This document shows positions 1 through 9,043 of a DNA stretch of 64,000 nucleotides, in pieces. The notes beneath the pieces are model-generated. The model did no database searches, was not told the origin of the DNA, and was given only the letters and a program-made list of their open reading frames with translations. The position numbers and the translations under genes were made by a program. Position 1 is the first letter of the stretch, and every line of letters begins with the position of its first letter. The DNA comes from Thermoplasmata archaeon (lineage in GTDB: Archaea; Thermoplasmatota; Thermoplasmata; RBG-16-68-12; SOIM01), in NCBI GenBank assembly GCA_023140195.1, contig JAGLME010000004.1, positions 258,578 through 322,577 of the forward strand, written 5' to 3'.

Positions 1-66
1 AAGAAGCTCTCTCGTTTCATCGTCCACAACAACCATATTCTTAATCATATTCTCTCCATTTGACAT
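1..66 (-). CDS. 5' end of an unidentified protein, cut by the window edge
   Basis: Only the first 22 codons are visible, beginning MSNGENMIKNMVVVDDETRE. The start ATG (complement of 64-66) overlaps the TGA stop of the upstream M29-like gene by one base (TGATG), which implies translational coupling and a shared operon. A second in-frame ATG lies at 48. Too little is present to name a function. Confidence 0.5.
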   Translation of the reverse strand, partial: MSNGENMIKNMVVVDDETRELL

Positions 67-1067
67 CAAATGCCAACCTGAATCTCTCCATCTCTCACAA
101 GGTTGACTTCCCCGCCCCCCTCAGAATGAGCTGTAATGGTCGGGCTATGTATGACAAGATCTATGTGGGTCTCCGACTGGTTCCGGCCTCGTCGGTTCTT
201 TCCACAAAGGAACTGGGTGTTGTCTCCGAAGGCGAAGTGGCAAGTCTCTCCAGCTTTCTCGTCGTCCACGAGAACACCAGACAAATGACCGTTGTCCACC
301 AGACCTATACCAAACTCTGCCAGAATCTTAGATCCTTTGTCAGTTTCAAGTTTCTGCAATAGGAACTTCTTCGCTGAAATGTCGTGAGATTGAACCTTCG
401 TGTATTGCCCGTCCTTCACATGAACCGTCAAGGTCTGATCCAGTATTCCGAAATCCGTCATGGATCCATCTACTACGATTCTGCCATTAGCACCATTCTC
501 GACCACAGCACAGTATACCTCACCTATTGGCAGGTTACCTATCTCCCCGGATTTGATAGGGGCGTCCGAAGTAAACTCCCTTCCAAGAGTTGACAGACTA
601 ATATCTGTTCCACCAGGGGAAACAACTGAGATTGAACGAACATTCGTAAGTCTCGATAGTAGCCGCTCTGCCCTCCCTACCGTCTTCTTGATATTAGCAC
701 ACATTCGACCATCAACCAGAGACTGGATGGAAGTATTCGGGGAGTGGCCAACGGTGAGGCCCGACTTCTTTTCCTGAACAGCAATATACCTCCGAGTTTC
801 CACCGGTAGGTGGTGAGAGAGAAAGTTCAAGACTGTCGTGTGACCTATTCTCTCAAGTTCTCCAATGTCGAAATCGTCAATACTCTCTACGCAGATACCG
901 ACAGACTCCATTCCGAGCCGAGTTCCGGTATTCTCGAAAATCCCAAAGATAGCTTTGTTCGCTGAATCGTAGACAACACAGAATCCCTTTTTCGGTGGAT
1001 CTTCGAATGCGTATCTGATTATATTCTCAGCCGTATTCATTGCCCTGTTCTCATCAAAATGTGACAT
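66..1067 (-). CDS. M29-aminopeptidase/NicX-like metalloenzyme
   Basis: This 333-residue protein resembles the thermophilic aminopeptidase T (M29) and NicX-like superfamily, whose members bind metal through conserved Glu, His and Asp residues in the C-terminal half. Visible landmarks are GEVYCAVVENGANGRIVVDG in the middle, then EFGIGL, DEKAGETCHFAFGDN and ETHIDLVIHSP towards the C-terminus, in the family order. The ATG is preceded by GGAGGCGAA at good spacing. It is followed, with a one-base overlap, by a gene that leaves the window. The family includes peptidases and ring-cleaving dioxygenases, so the substrate cannot be read from sequence. Family assignment is fairly secure; the reaction is not. 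Confidence 0.7.
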   Translation of the reverse strand: MSHFDENRAMNTAENIIRYAFEDPPKKGFCVVYDSANKAIFGIFENTGTRLGMESVGICVESIDDFDIGELERIGHTTVLNFLSHHLPVETRRYIAVQEKKSGLTVGHSPNTSIQSLVDGRMCANIKKTVGRAERLLSRLTNVRSISVVSPGGTDISLSTLGREFTSDAPIKSGEIGNLPIGEVYCAVVENGANGRIVVDGSMTDFGILDQTLTVHVKDGQYTKVQSHDISAKKFLLQKLETDKGSKILAEFGIGLVDNGHLSGVLVDDEKAGETCHFAFGDNTQFLCGKNRRGRNQSETHIDLVIHSPTITAHSEGGGEVNLVRDGEIQVGI

Positions 1068-1209
1068 TTCGCCTCCTCTCCCCTTAATGCTCTTGAATAG
1101 GATGGATGTTTGGTTTAATCCTTTCGGAAGTTATTTCACTATGGGGTTGCAGGCATTTGTCGGATTGTCTTTGAAGCCGAGGAAATTGCTCCATATTCCT
1201 ACATCGTTA

Positions 1210-1680
1210 TTACTTCTTGGGTTCTTTATGTTCTATTCTCCTTCGTTTCAGATATTCGAGCAATCCCTCTTCTTCCCAGTCCAAGCGTGAGAAGAGTGGC
1301 CCGAAGAATGCCGAGGCAGTTGCGCCTGCCAACAAAACGAAGGCAATTATCGAGAAGATGAAAACCCAAAGGACCCATTCGTATGTGGGCGAGAATAGCA
1401 AAACAGTCATGGCGAAGATAATCACAAACGTGGCGAGTGCTATTGAGATTAGTAGCAATCTGTAGAATCTCTTATGCCACTTATTCGCATCTTCAATATT
1501 CTGCAGTATTCTCTCGCCCTCTTCTGTATCGATCTTCTCTTCAAAATCCTGCAATTGGGCATCTACGACTCTTTGATACTCCCTCCGAATATAGCCATAA
1601 ACAGCCAGAGTCAAAGCATAGGCCACGGCAGTTGCCTGTATAATCGCTGATAGGAGATAGAGGTAGTCACTCAACGTCAA
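1210..1680 (-). CDS. Small integral membrane protein of unknown function
   Basis: A 156-residue protein with one hydrophobic segment at the N-terminus (about residues 8-28), a charged helical stretch (about 35-68, rich in Glu, Asp, Arg and Lys), two adjacent hydrophobic segments (about 73-95 and 103-125) and a basic C-terminal tail. No family motif was recognised. The start is a TTG at 1680 behind an AGGAGGAGG tract; a second TTG at 1674 has better spacing from that tract and is equally possible. It is separated by about 140 bases from the M29-like gene downstream, so co-transcription is uncertain. Confidence 0.55.
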   Translation of the reverse strand: MTLSDYLYLLSAIIQATAVAYALTLAVYGYIRREYQRVVDAQLQDFEEKIDTEEGERILQNIEDANKWHKRFYRLLLISIALATFVIIFAMTVLLFSPTYEWVLWVFIFSIIAFVLLAGATASAFFGPLFSRLDWEEEGLLEYLKRRRIEHKEPKK

Positions 1681-1860
1681 CCCTCCTCCTTGGTCAGAAT
1701 CTCATGCTGGCATAAGTAGATTGCTCTAAACCTTCGAGAACCAACCATTTTAAGGCTCTATGTCGATTCCTTTCTGACCGTTCACCTAATACAACCTTGC
1801 TTTGCCATCAAACTCAGCGAGAATGGTGGGCAGTCTTTGGAGGTTGAATGAGGGGTAGAG

Positions 1861-2346
1861 ATGACATCGGAGATGGAGTATGAAACAAAGGCGTCCACGA
1901 CAGAAGCGTTCTTTGTCGCCAAATATGCGGAAGTCGAAAGGATTGGTCGGAGATTAGGAAGATGCTTTGGACGTTTCATGATGGGCGAACTGCTAGATGA
2001 AGATATAGAGAAGATCATGACGCAAGTCGAGGAAGTTCAGGAAGAAGCCGACGGCGAATTCAACGAGTTCTATGATCTCACTGAAGAATTAATATCGGAG
2101 ATAAGCAATTCGCCCGGGAACATTGGAGTGTATGGACAATACGGCGTTCCATGCATGGCGAGATATAAAACACTAGACGGAACGTTGAGGGGAATCAGAG
2201 ACGTTATTGATGGATGGGTTGAGGAGAAGACTGATACTGGGAGACTCATGAAAATTGCAGAAAAACTGAAGAAAGCAAAAGAAGAGGCAAAAAAGAGAGA
2301 GGAAAAAGTACTTGACACTGGATACCATGAAAAGATGTACGGTTAG
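1861..2346 (+). CDS. Acidic helical protein of unknown function
   Basis: A 161-residue soluble protein, strongly charged and predicted mostly helical, with a Lys/Glu-rich coiled-coil-like end (KLKKAKEEAKKREEKV). The ATG follows GAGGGG at about six bases. No signal peptide, membrane segment or known motif was seen. It stands alone on the plus strand between minus-strand genes. Coding status rests on length, a Shine-Dalgarno-like site and plausible amino-acid composition. Confidence 0.5.
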   Translation: MTSEMEYETKASTTEAFFVAKYAEVERIGRRLGRCFGRFMMGELLDEDIEKIMTQVEEVQEEADGEFNEFYDLTEELISEISNSPGNIGVYGQYGVPCMARYKTLDGTLRGIRDVIDGWVEEKTDTGRLMKIAEKLKKAKEEAKKREEKVLDTGYHEKMYG

Positions 2347-2399
2347 AACCTCGGCTTGTGCTTCTCGCAAGAGCTCAAATGAAAGCAGGAATATCCAAA

Positions 2400-3062
2400 C
2401 TAGCGCTTTTCTACAACTTTCACGCCTTTCGGTTTCATGTCTCGCTTGAACTCGGCTACAACGGATGGATCACATCGTGGAGATATCAGAAGAATCATTA
2501 GGTTTTTTCCAAAATGCTTCTTGTAGACGTCTATCTGACCTCTCAACGTCATGAGTGCCCTAGCAGTCTTTGGGAACTTCAGTTCGATTCCAACACCACC
2601 CACCACAACGTCTATTCTGATTCTTCCAACACTATACTGGGTAGTCACGTTGTCGGCACCAAATCTCCCGCGACACCAGTTCTTGAAATCTCTTTCAAAT
2701 TCAGCCTCAGTATCATGGATTCTCGATATCTTATAGTCCTTTCTGACTGCATTGCTCACAGTGTTGAGTGATATCTTCTTGCCCACTTGAACCTTGCCAG
2801 TCGCTCCAGATTTCTCACCTTTCAGCACCCTCTTGATGTACGCCTTGGAAATCTTGTTAGAATTATACAGACAAGAGACATAATCATCCTTGTTCACTTT
2901 AGACCTGAAGATCCCTTGAGATTCCACCTTCAGGCTCTTTTCCTTGGCCATTTGTCTCAGCTTGGTTATGTTGCACTCCTCAAGCAAATCCCATTTTTCA
3001 TTGGTGAATATCCCCGTCAGATCCCCTCCATATGGGTACCATCTACTACAAATCGGTAACAT
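2400..3062 (-). CDS. PD-(D/E)XK nuclease-like protein
   Basis: A 220-residue protein whose C-terminal half carries a restriction-endonuclease-fold signature: RIDVVVGGVGIELKFP, i.e. Asp followed after eight residues by ExK, then a helix QIDVYKKHF and a strand NLMILLIS. The N-terminal half (NITKLRQMAKEKSLKV) looks like a SAP-like or small helical DNA-binding module. This suggests a DNA-cleaving or repair enzyme, but it could be an inactive relative. It is a lone minus-strand gene with about 240 bases of low-information sequence upstream. Confidence 0.55.
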   Translation of the reverse strand: MLPICSRWYPYGGDLTGIFTNEKWDLLEECNITKLRQMAKEKSLKVESQGIFRSKVNKDDYVSCLYNSNKISKAYIKRVLKGEKSGATGKVQVGKKISLNTVSNAVRKDYKISRIHDTEAEFERDFKNWCRGRFGADNVTTQYSVGRIRIDVVVGGVGIELKFPKTARALMTLRGQIDVYKKHFGKNLMILLISPRCDPSVVAEFKRDMKPKGVKVVEKR

Positions 3063-3300
3063 ATCCTACAACATAAATCTTGTTGAGGTTTCTCATGATT
3101 GCCAGTGCTGAGAAGTAGACAAGGATTCTGCTGGCCACTCAAACCTCCGGGTACAGAAGAGGGACATTCTCTGAGAGCACATATCAGGAGGGGAGAACAG
3201 AGAGCCCAAACAAGCTTCAACATTGTTCTTGACAGCTCTCATGCTCGTCGCCGCCTTCGTGGTGACCTTGCCAGCGAAGATCATTGCCGAAGAACAACAC

Positions 3301-4662
3301 CTAGTCACTAGTCCTCAGAACCGGACGCCCATCACGCCACCACTGTTCCACGACCCTGAGCGTCGGCAGAGTCGCTATCTGGTTCAATCTCACCATAGTC
3401 TCTTCGGCCTTCGTAACCTGACCCAATCTGTAGTGTGCGTTAGCTAAATGTGTAGCAGCGTTGGCAACAAGTCTATTATCCTCAAGCATGAATCCAAGCT
3501 TCAACACCTTCTTGTACGTCTTGACCGCGGCCCTACCTCTCGGTTTGAAGTCATCATCCAGCCGCCCCAGGGCCTCTTCGGCCTCTCCCATAATCACATG
3601 AGCCAAGGCGGCATAGTGGTAGTTCTTGACCCTTTCCGCAATCTGAGCAGACTCCTTCGCTAGTTCCCGGGCTCTTTCGAGTTCCTTGCGTCGATCCTTC
3701 GGCTGTGCAAAGCCCCAATCGATGAGATACCTCCCCAGATTCCATTTCTCGTAGCTTATTCCCCTCTGATCATCTTCGTTATCAGCGACAGCAAGCGCCT
3801 CCTCGAATTTCTCATATCCGAGTTCGGGGAACTCGTTGCAGGTCAGGTGTGCCTCGCCTTGATTATGAAGGACCAATCTGAGGAGATACATGTCGCCCGT
3901 CTCCCGTGCGATCTTCTCTGCCTCCAGGAGCTTGTCCATCGCTTCGTCCCCTGACCCCTCGGCGTTCAGCAGGGTCCCTTGGCCCACCAACAGCCAACCC
4001 TTTAGCCATGGAGTTCCTTCTTCACCCAATTCTTTTTCAGCCTGGAATATCAACTCTGCCGACAGGTCAAGCCTCCTGTCCAAATAGTGGATGGCTGCTA
4101 ACCTCAACATCAGCCATATCTTCAGATTCTCTGAGTCCTGCACTTCCTTTTCGCTCAATATTGCCTCATAGACCGCGAGGCTGTCCCGATGTTGGCCCCT
4201 TAATTCGTAACGGCGTGCGATCTTAATCCTCCGACGGATATCCGCTGTCAGGTTAGAGAGGTCCTTTGGAACCAAAGGACCTGACATCCCTAGTTCATCT
4301 GGCATCTTCCGTCGCTTGTAGCGCCTTCGACGCGATAAGGGAGGGGTCGCGCCAATCTCCCTTTCAGTTCTCGCAGCCTTTAACATCTCTCTTCGGCCAA
4401 TCTCGGTGAGTCGATACTTGCGCGGTCCGGTGGCAGGTGTCCTCTCAATCCATCCAAAATCCAAGAGCCCGGCCTTTCTCCCGATCCTGTTGTAATCAGA
4501 AGGTGCAGAATCGTAGCCCTCGAGCAGGCGGTATGCATGTTGGACCGTGCATTTCCCCACTTCGGCGAAGTCCTTTATCTTCATTCCAGAAGGGTCCTCA
4601 GAACTCTTTCGGAACGCCAATAGAGCTCGGCGAAGCCCTGATTCCCAATTCCGCCTTCTCAT
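3301..4662 (-). CDS. Winged-helix transcriptional regulator with TPR-like repeats
   Basis: The 453-residue protein begins with a winged-helix-like DNA-binding region (about residues 20-90, MKIKDFAEVGKCTVQHAYRL ... FGWIERTP ... KYRLTEIGRREML), followed by a basic linker (RRRRYKRRK) and then a long all-helical region of TPR-like repeats (about residues 140-450; for example YELRGQHRDSLAVYEAILSE and YHYAALAHVIMGEAEEALG). This layout is typical of sensors that couple protein-protein or ligand recognition to DNA binding. It is divergent from the secreted PKD protein at 4814, with repeated operator-like motifs between them, so autoregulation and control of the neighbour are likely but inferred. Confidence 0.75.
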   Translation of the reverse strand: MRRRNWESGLRRALLAFRKSSEDPSGMKIKDFAEVGKCTVQHAYRLLEGYDSAPSDYNRIGRKAGLLDFGWIERTPATGPRKYRLTEIGRREMLKAARTEREIGATPPLSRRRRYKRRKMPDELGMSGPLVPKDLSNLTADIRRRIKIARRYELRGQHRDSLAVYEAILSEKEVQDSENLKIWLMLRLAAIHYLDRRLDLSAELIFQAEKELGEEGTPWLKGWLLVGQGTLLNAEGSGDEAMDKLLEAEKIARETGDMYLLRLVLHNQGEAHLTCNEFPELGYEKFEEALAVADNEDDQRGISYEKWNLGRYLIDWGFAQPKDRRKELERARELAKESAQIAERVKNYHYAALAHVIMGEAEEALGRLDDDFKPRGRAAVKTYKKVLKLGFMLEDNRLVANAATHLANAHYRLGQVTKAEETMVRLNQIATLPTLRVVEQWWRDGRPVLRTSD

Positions 4663-4678
4663 CGAAAACTATATTAGT

Positions 4679-4760
4679 TTCATGTTATATCAGTATTTGT
4701 ATCGATTCTAGCATATTGTTGATTAACATGAATTTTAACATGAATCGACAAGATATATAT
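4679..4760. promoter_or_regulatory. Divergent promoter region with three copies of TAACATGAA
   Basis: Two direct copies of an 11-base motif TTAACATGAAT occur at 4723-4733 and 4735-4745 with a 12-base period, immediately before the TATA box AGATATATAT (4751-4760) that should drive the gene starting at 4814. The core TAACATGAA recurs in inverted orientation at 4679-4687, touching the TATA-like element of the divergent winged-helix/TPR gene. The arrangement resembles operator sites for the neighbouring regulator. Confidence 0.5.
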
Positions 4761-4813
4761 TCCGCTCCTGAGCTGTTGACTCCACAGAATCTAGCAGAAA
4801 AGGAGTGGACAAA

Positions 4814-6568
4814 ATGGAAGCAAGAATGAAAACTGGAATGAAAACGAAGAACGGGAGCATCTGCACGGCCCTAGCGTTCGTGCTCGTGATGGGGTCGCTG
4901 ACGCTGCCTGCTTGGAATGTGATCGAAAACGGGGCACCCGAATCATCGATTGTCAAGGTGCTTCACGTGTATGCATGCGACGGATACGACGAGGTCGAGA
5001 AAGTCCTTGAGATTGCTGGAGCGACATCACTTTTCGATGTCTCCGAGGTCAGTCTTGAAGAATTCAAAGATGGTACTCCAAGCGATCTGTCCGGCTACGA
5101 CGTCTTGACCTTTGGAATCAGTGACTGCTATGACGGTAGGTGTGACATCAGTAGACTCGACGAATTGCGCATATACATCGAAGCTGGGGGCGGGATTGTC
5201 TTCACTCATGACAGCCTCGAATGGGTACAAAAGTATGGACCAATCATTGAGGAACCAGCAGGTGTTGAGAATGTACTTCCTGATATGGGTGAGATTCGGT
5301 CCGAGGTTGAGATCCTCCTTGATCATCAGATGATTCATGAACCTTTTGAGCTCGGGGATGTGGGTGATTCCATTCCAGTACAAGAAACACATAATACTGG
5401 AGGAGTGGTGACTACCGCAGATATCGTTATGGATTTCTCCGATTTGGCCGGTGGCGTGAGCAATTTCTATCTGACGGCTCATGAATGGATTAGCGGAAGG
5501 GTCGCGGTGATCGAACTTGGGAACAGCGAGATCTTGGATTGTCAATGCACATTCAGCAGTTGGCCAGACGTTCCTGAGAGCGAAATATTCACGAACACAG
5601 TCTGGTGGGCCGGTAGAGGTGTATCACCGAGTGCGGACGCAGGACCGGAACAGACAGTGAATGAGGGTGACCTAGTCCAGTTTGATGGAACTGGTTCATC
5701 TGGATATCAGGATCTGACCTGGGATTTCAACGATTACTCGGACAGTGACGGCGATGGAGATTACACGAACGATGTGGACGAAACGGGTCCAACACCAACT
5801 CACGTATACGGCGACAACGGGGTTTACACGGTCACCTTGAGGGCAACATGTCAACAGGGTCAAACAGATGTCGACACGATGACTGTATCGGTGTTGAACA
5901 TCCCTCCGTCATTGATTGGGGATGTGAAGGCCTATGCAAGCGGAGATGTTACTCTGAGGATCGCAGGGGAGAAATGGCACAGCGTGAATATGACTTTGTA
6001 CGAAGGTGGTGTGGAAATTGGCGGCGCATCTGTCACAAGATCTCCAGGATCTCCCAATGACCAAGCCGTCACGGTTGAGGGTCTTACTCTGGACATGATG
6101 GGTGGTGGCCTTTCGGCGACCGTGGAATACACTCCATTGGATGATCCCATCAACGGTCAGGTGGGTGGTGCAAGTCCTGCTTGGCTCATCTTCACACCCC
6201 AAGGTGGCGAAGAAGTCCGGTTGCATCACAACTTCAATGTCAAGCATCCAGATACTTGGCTGTGGACAGTGGACGACTTCAGGCCCTTTCTCATTGGCGT
6301 AGGCATTGCTTTCGAGGCGACGGCTACAGATCCGGGAAGTGATGACCTGGAGTTCGTGTGGGATTGGGACGACGGTTCGACCACATCCACTGTCTACTAC
6401 AACGACGGAGTTGGACCGGATCCATATCCAAGTTCGGATGTCAATCCCATTACGGTAACAGATGTACAGACACATGCATACGGAGCATCGGGAACCTACA
6501 GCGTGACACTAATGGTGGAAGATGATGATGGGGGGACTGTGGTGAAAACACTCAGTTTGACCATTTGA
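4814..6568 (+). CDS. Secreted protein with ThuA/GATase-like domain and PKD domains
   Basis: About 584 residues with an N-terminal signal sequence (hydrophobic stretch ICTALAFVLVMGSLTLPAW). The next part (about residues 45-270) reads like a class-I-glutamine-amidotransferase-like or ThuA-like domain (VLHVYACDGYDEVEKVL, YDVLTFGISDCYDG, YIEAGGGIVFTHD). Two PKD-type beta domains follow, with WDFNDYSDSDGDGDYTND and WDWDDGS motifs, separated by a module of about 130 residues containing LRIAGEKWH and DDPINGQVGGASPAW that is shared with the next gene. The start ATG at 4814 is eight bases behind AGGAG. It probably acts at the cell surface in adhesion or polymer binding. Confidence 0.75.
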   Translation: MEARMKTGMKTKNGSICTALAFVLVMGSLTLPAWNVIENGAPESSIVKVLHVYACDGYDEVEKVLEIAGATSLFDVSEVSLEEFKDGTPSDLSGYDVLTFGISDCYDGRCDISRLDELRIYIEAGGGIVFTHDSLEWVQKYGPIIEEPAGVENVLPDMGEIRSEVEILLDHQMIHEPFELGDVGDSIPVQETHNTGGVVTTADIVMDFSDLAGGVSNFYLTAHEWISGRVAVIELGNSEILDCQCTFSSWPDVPESEIFTNTVWWAGRGVSPSADAGPEQTVNEGDLVQFDGTGSSGYQDLTWDFNDYSDSDGDGDYTNDVDETGPTPTHVYGDNGVYTVTLRATCQQGQTDVDTMTVSVLNIPPSLIGDVKAYASGDVTLRIAGEKWHSVNMTLYEGGVEIGGASVTRSPGSPNDQAVTVEGLTLDMMGGGLSATVEYTPLDDPINGQVGGASPAWLIFTPQGGEEVRLHHNFNVKHPDTWLWTVDDFRPFLIGVGIAFEATATDPGSDDLEFVWDWDDGSTTSTVYYNDGVGPDPYPSSDVNPITVTDVQTHAYGASGTYSVTLMVEDDDGGTVVKTLSLTI

Positions 6569-6860
6569 AAGTTCGGACCAAGAATTCCACAACATCCGTG
6601 ACAATCAATTCAACTTCCTTTCCTACAGTCTTTCCACCGTCCTCGAAGTTCAGAATGCAGAACGGACAGCCTGTGGCCAACACATTTGCACTAGTTCCAA
6701 CGGCTTCCTCCATTCGGAGGTTTGAGAACCGTTCGTCAGAGGAGGTCTCCGTCCAGAACCTCCCTCCGCCGCTACAGCACAAACTGGACTCCCTGCTCCC
6801 CTCTATCTCCACGAATTCCGAGCCTTGGATTGACTCCAACATCTTCTCGTCCAACCACAT
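6552..6860 (-). pseudogene. Relic of the 3' end of an hdrBC/hdrD gene
   Basis: The minus strand encodes about 100 residues that match the C-terminus of the intact HdrBC-type protein ending at 17952: ESIQGSEFVEIEGSRESSLC, then GGGRFWTETSSDERFSNLRM, and CPFCILNFEDGGK. The intact protein has ESIPGLELVEMERSRESSLC and CPFCLLNFEDSSK at the same places. There is no start codon, no N-terminal ferredoxin region and no first cysteine domain, and one iron-sulfur cysteine is changed (TGCPFC against TCCPFC). The homology fades upstream near 6860. It fills most of the gap between the two PKD protein genes and overlaps the 3' end of the first by 17 bases. Confidence 0.8.
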
Positions 6861-6863
6861 CCA

Positions 6864-6990
6864 CTCCAAATTCCTGATGTAATCCTTTAATATTGGACGT
6901 GCCAATCCTGAGCCAGGAGGTTGAAGTGTGCTTTGTCGCAACTCCTGGCCTCGTTTAAGTGAGGGAGATAACCGGAGGGGAAGAGATTGA
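6864..6990 (+). promoter_or_regulatory. Promoter and leader of the PKD/propeller gene, similar to the Ubl operon promoter
   Basis: Bases 6864-6920 match 12320-12376, upstream of the ubiquitin-like gene, without gaps at 39 of 57 positions by my count. The match includes the TATA region (CTTTAATATT against CTTAAATAGA) and the GGAGG. A GTG at 6928 aligns exactly with the ATG of the ubiquitin-like gene and opens a 20-codon frame whose TGA overlaps the TTG start at 6987, so it may act as a short leader frame. A second Shine-Dalgarno site (GGAGGGG, about 6974-6980) precedes the TTG. Confidence 0.45.
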
Positions 6991-9002
6991 AGGGAGAAGC
7001 TGGTAGAGCTATGATTGGGAACCTTTCGAGTATCGTTGTATCACTCAATATCGTCCTGTCACTGTCAGTGATGGCTGTGCCACAAATATTGGATTCCGAA
7101 CCTCTTCTCGCAGGCGATTGGAAAATCGAGATCGTTGACTCTGTTGGTAATGTTGGCATGTATCCCTATTTGGCTCTCGACAGCAATGACAATCCACACA
7201 TCAGCTATCACGACCATACCAATGAGGACCTCAAATATGCAAGATGGGACGGAACCACATGGAGTCTCGAAGCAGTGGACACAGACGGAGACACTGGCCA
7301 GCGCACATCCATAGATATTGATGGAGATGATCGTCCACATATTGCCTATCACGACCATGATGTTGGTGACCTCAAATATGCCAAGTGGACCGGAAGCAAC
7401 TGGAGCATTGAGATTGTGGATTCTGACGGTAGTACAGGCCTTGACAAGACGATAGTCCTCGACAGCAATGACATTCCCCGCATAGCCTATCATGATTGGA
7501 TTAACGAGGACCTCAAATATGCCAAGTGGACCGGAAGCAACTGGAGCATTGAGATAGTTGATTCGGAGGGTAGTGTTGGCGAATGGTCGTCCATGGCTCT
7601 TGACAGCAACGACTTCCCGCACATAAGTTATAACGCTCGCCACAACCTCAGCTATGCAAGATGGACGGGTAGCAACTGGAACATCGAGACCGTGGACTTG
7701 AATGCAATTTGGACCTCCATGGGCCTTGACAGCAGTGACTTCCCGCACATAAGCTACTTTGATTATCTCAACAGCAGCCTCAAGTACGCGAGATGGACGG
7801 GAAGCACATGGAATATCGAAACCGTGGACAGCTCCGCCATGAGTACTGGCTGGTGGTCTTCTATTGCTCTTGACGCCAATGACTTCCCGCACGTAGCCTA
7901 TTACACCGAGGTGCCCCACCTCCTCAAATATGCAAGATGGACCGGAACCAATTGGTCAATCGAGATCATAGACGATGATTACATGGGTTGGTGGCCCTCC
8001 ATAGCCCTCGACAGCAGTGACAACCCGCACGTAGCTTATGATCTCGCAGGTACGGATTGGGATCTCAGATACGCCACTAAGGTCGAATCCAGTGTGAACA
8101 ACCCACCAGTTGCAGATGCAAATGGTCCCTACAATGCAGATGAAGGATCACCGATAGAACTTGACGGCAATGACTCTTACGATCCAGATGGAGACACTCT
8201 GCAATATCGTTGGGACTTGAACAATGACGGAGTCTGGGATACTGGGTGGTCGTCGATTCCCCGTATGAAACACACCTGGAGAGATGACCACTCAGGATAT
8301 GTTGCGCTTCAAGTGTCCGATGGCGAATTCACGGATACGGATACAACAAACATCAAAGTGTCCAATGTTGCACCAACTGTGGAACTGAGGACGTTGCCAA
8401 TCTACGCGAATATCTTTTTGAGAATAGCTGGTGAGAAATGGCACGATGTCTCAGTAGAACTGTATGAAGACGATGTTCTGATTGCAGAAGGAAAAATCAC
8501 AAGATACCCAGGAAGGTCGAACGATCAAACATTCAATCTCGCTTACCTGAGCGTAGACATCTCAAAGGAATACTCGGCGATTGTACGCTACACGCCTGAG
8601 GATGACCCAATAAACGGTCAGCCAAATGGAGCCAATCCTTGTTGGATGATATTTCGGTTCGATGACCAGCAGGAAGCAAGAATACACCACACCTTTAATG
8701 TCCAACATCCAGAAACCTATGTTTGGGAAGTAGATTTGATTTCGGCAGTCCTTTCTGATGCTTTGACCTTCGAAGGCCAAGCGTACGATCCTGGAGCGGA
8801 CGATCTGACTTTGCGTTGGGATTTCGGAGATGGAATGACAATCACTAATTTCCACCCGAATCTCAACAATACCTATCCAGTGGTGTTGAGAGAAAGAATC
8901 ACTCACAGCTTCATTGGGAGTGGAACGTTTGTGGTCACGCTGACGATTGAGGACGACGATGGTGGTGTTGGAGCTGCTAGTGTCAATGTGGCTATCTCAT
9001 AG
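6987..9002 (+). CDS. Secreted seven-repeat beta-propeller protein with PKD domains
   Basis: A 671-residue secreted protein. After a signal peptide (VVSLNIVLSLSVMAVP) come seven repeats of about 45 residues with the consensus ALDSNDFPHISY followed by LKYARWTGSNWSIE and VDS (about residues 50-365), as expected for a seven-bladed propeller. A PKD domain follows (NPPVADANGPYNADEGSPIE, RWDLNNDG), then the LRIAGEKWH/DDPINGQ module shared with the upstream PKD protein, and a last PKD domain (LRWDFGDG). The TTG start at 6987 is seven bases behind GGAGGGG; an ATG at 7011 is the alternative. It sits 41 bases before the NosD-like gene and probably shares its transcript. Confidence 0.75.
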   Translation: MKGEAGRAMIGNLSSIVVSLNIVLSLSVMAVPQILDSEPLLAGDWKIEIVDSVGNVGMYPYLALDSNDNPHISYHDHTNEDLKYARWDGTTWSLEAVDTDGDTGQRTSIDIDGDDRPHIAYHDHDVGDLKYAKWTGSNWSIEIVDSDGSTGLDKTIVLDSNDIPRIAYHDWINEDLKYAKWTGSNWSIEIVDSEGSVGEWSSMALDSNDFPHISYNARHNLSYARWTGSNWNIETVDLNAIWTSMGLDSSDFPHISYFDYLNSSLKYARWTGSTWNIETVDSSAMSTGWWSSIALDANDFPHVAYYTEVPHLLKYARWTGTNWSIEIIDDDYMGWWPSIALDSSDNPHVAYDLAGTDWDLRYATKVESSVNNPPVADANGPYNADEGSPIELDGNDSYDPDGDTLQYRWDLNNDGVWDTGWSSIPRMKHTWRDDHSGYVALQVSDGEFTDTDTTNIKVSNVAPTVELRTLPIYANIFLRIAGEKWHDVSVELYEDDVLIAEGKITRYPGRSNDQTFNLAYLSVDISKEYSAIVRYTPEDDPINGQPNGANPCWMIFRFDDQQEARIHHTFNVQHPETYVWEVDLISAVLSDALTFEGQAYDPGADDLTLRWDFGDGMTITNFHPNLNNTYPVVLRERITHSFIGSGTFVVTLTIEDDDGGVGAASVNVAIS

Positions 9003-9043
9003 TTCAGATGTAATGAATGATTCAAGGCAATGGTGATCTGGAG

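Noticed and set aside
7065-7919. Long open frame antisense to the propeller repeats
   Set aside because: Its repetitive translation is the mirror of the seven propeller repeats on the plus strand.
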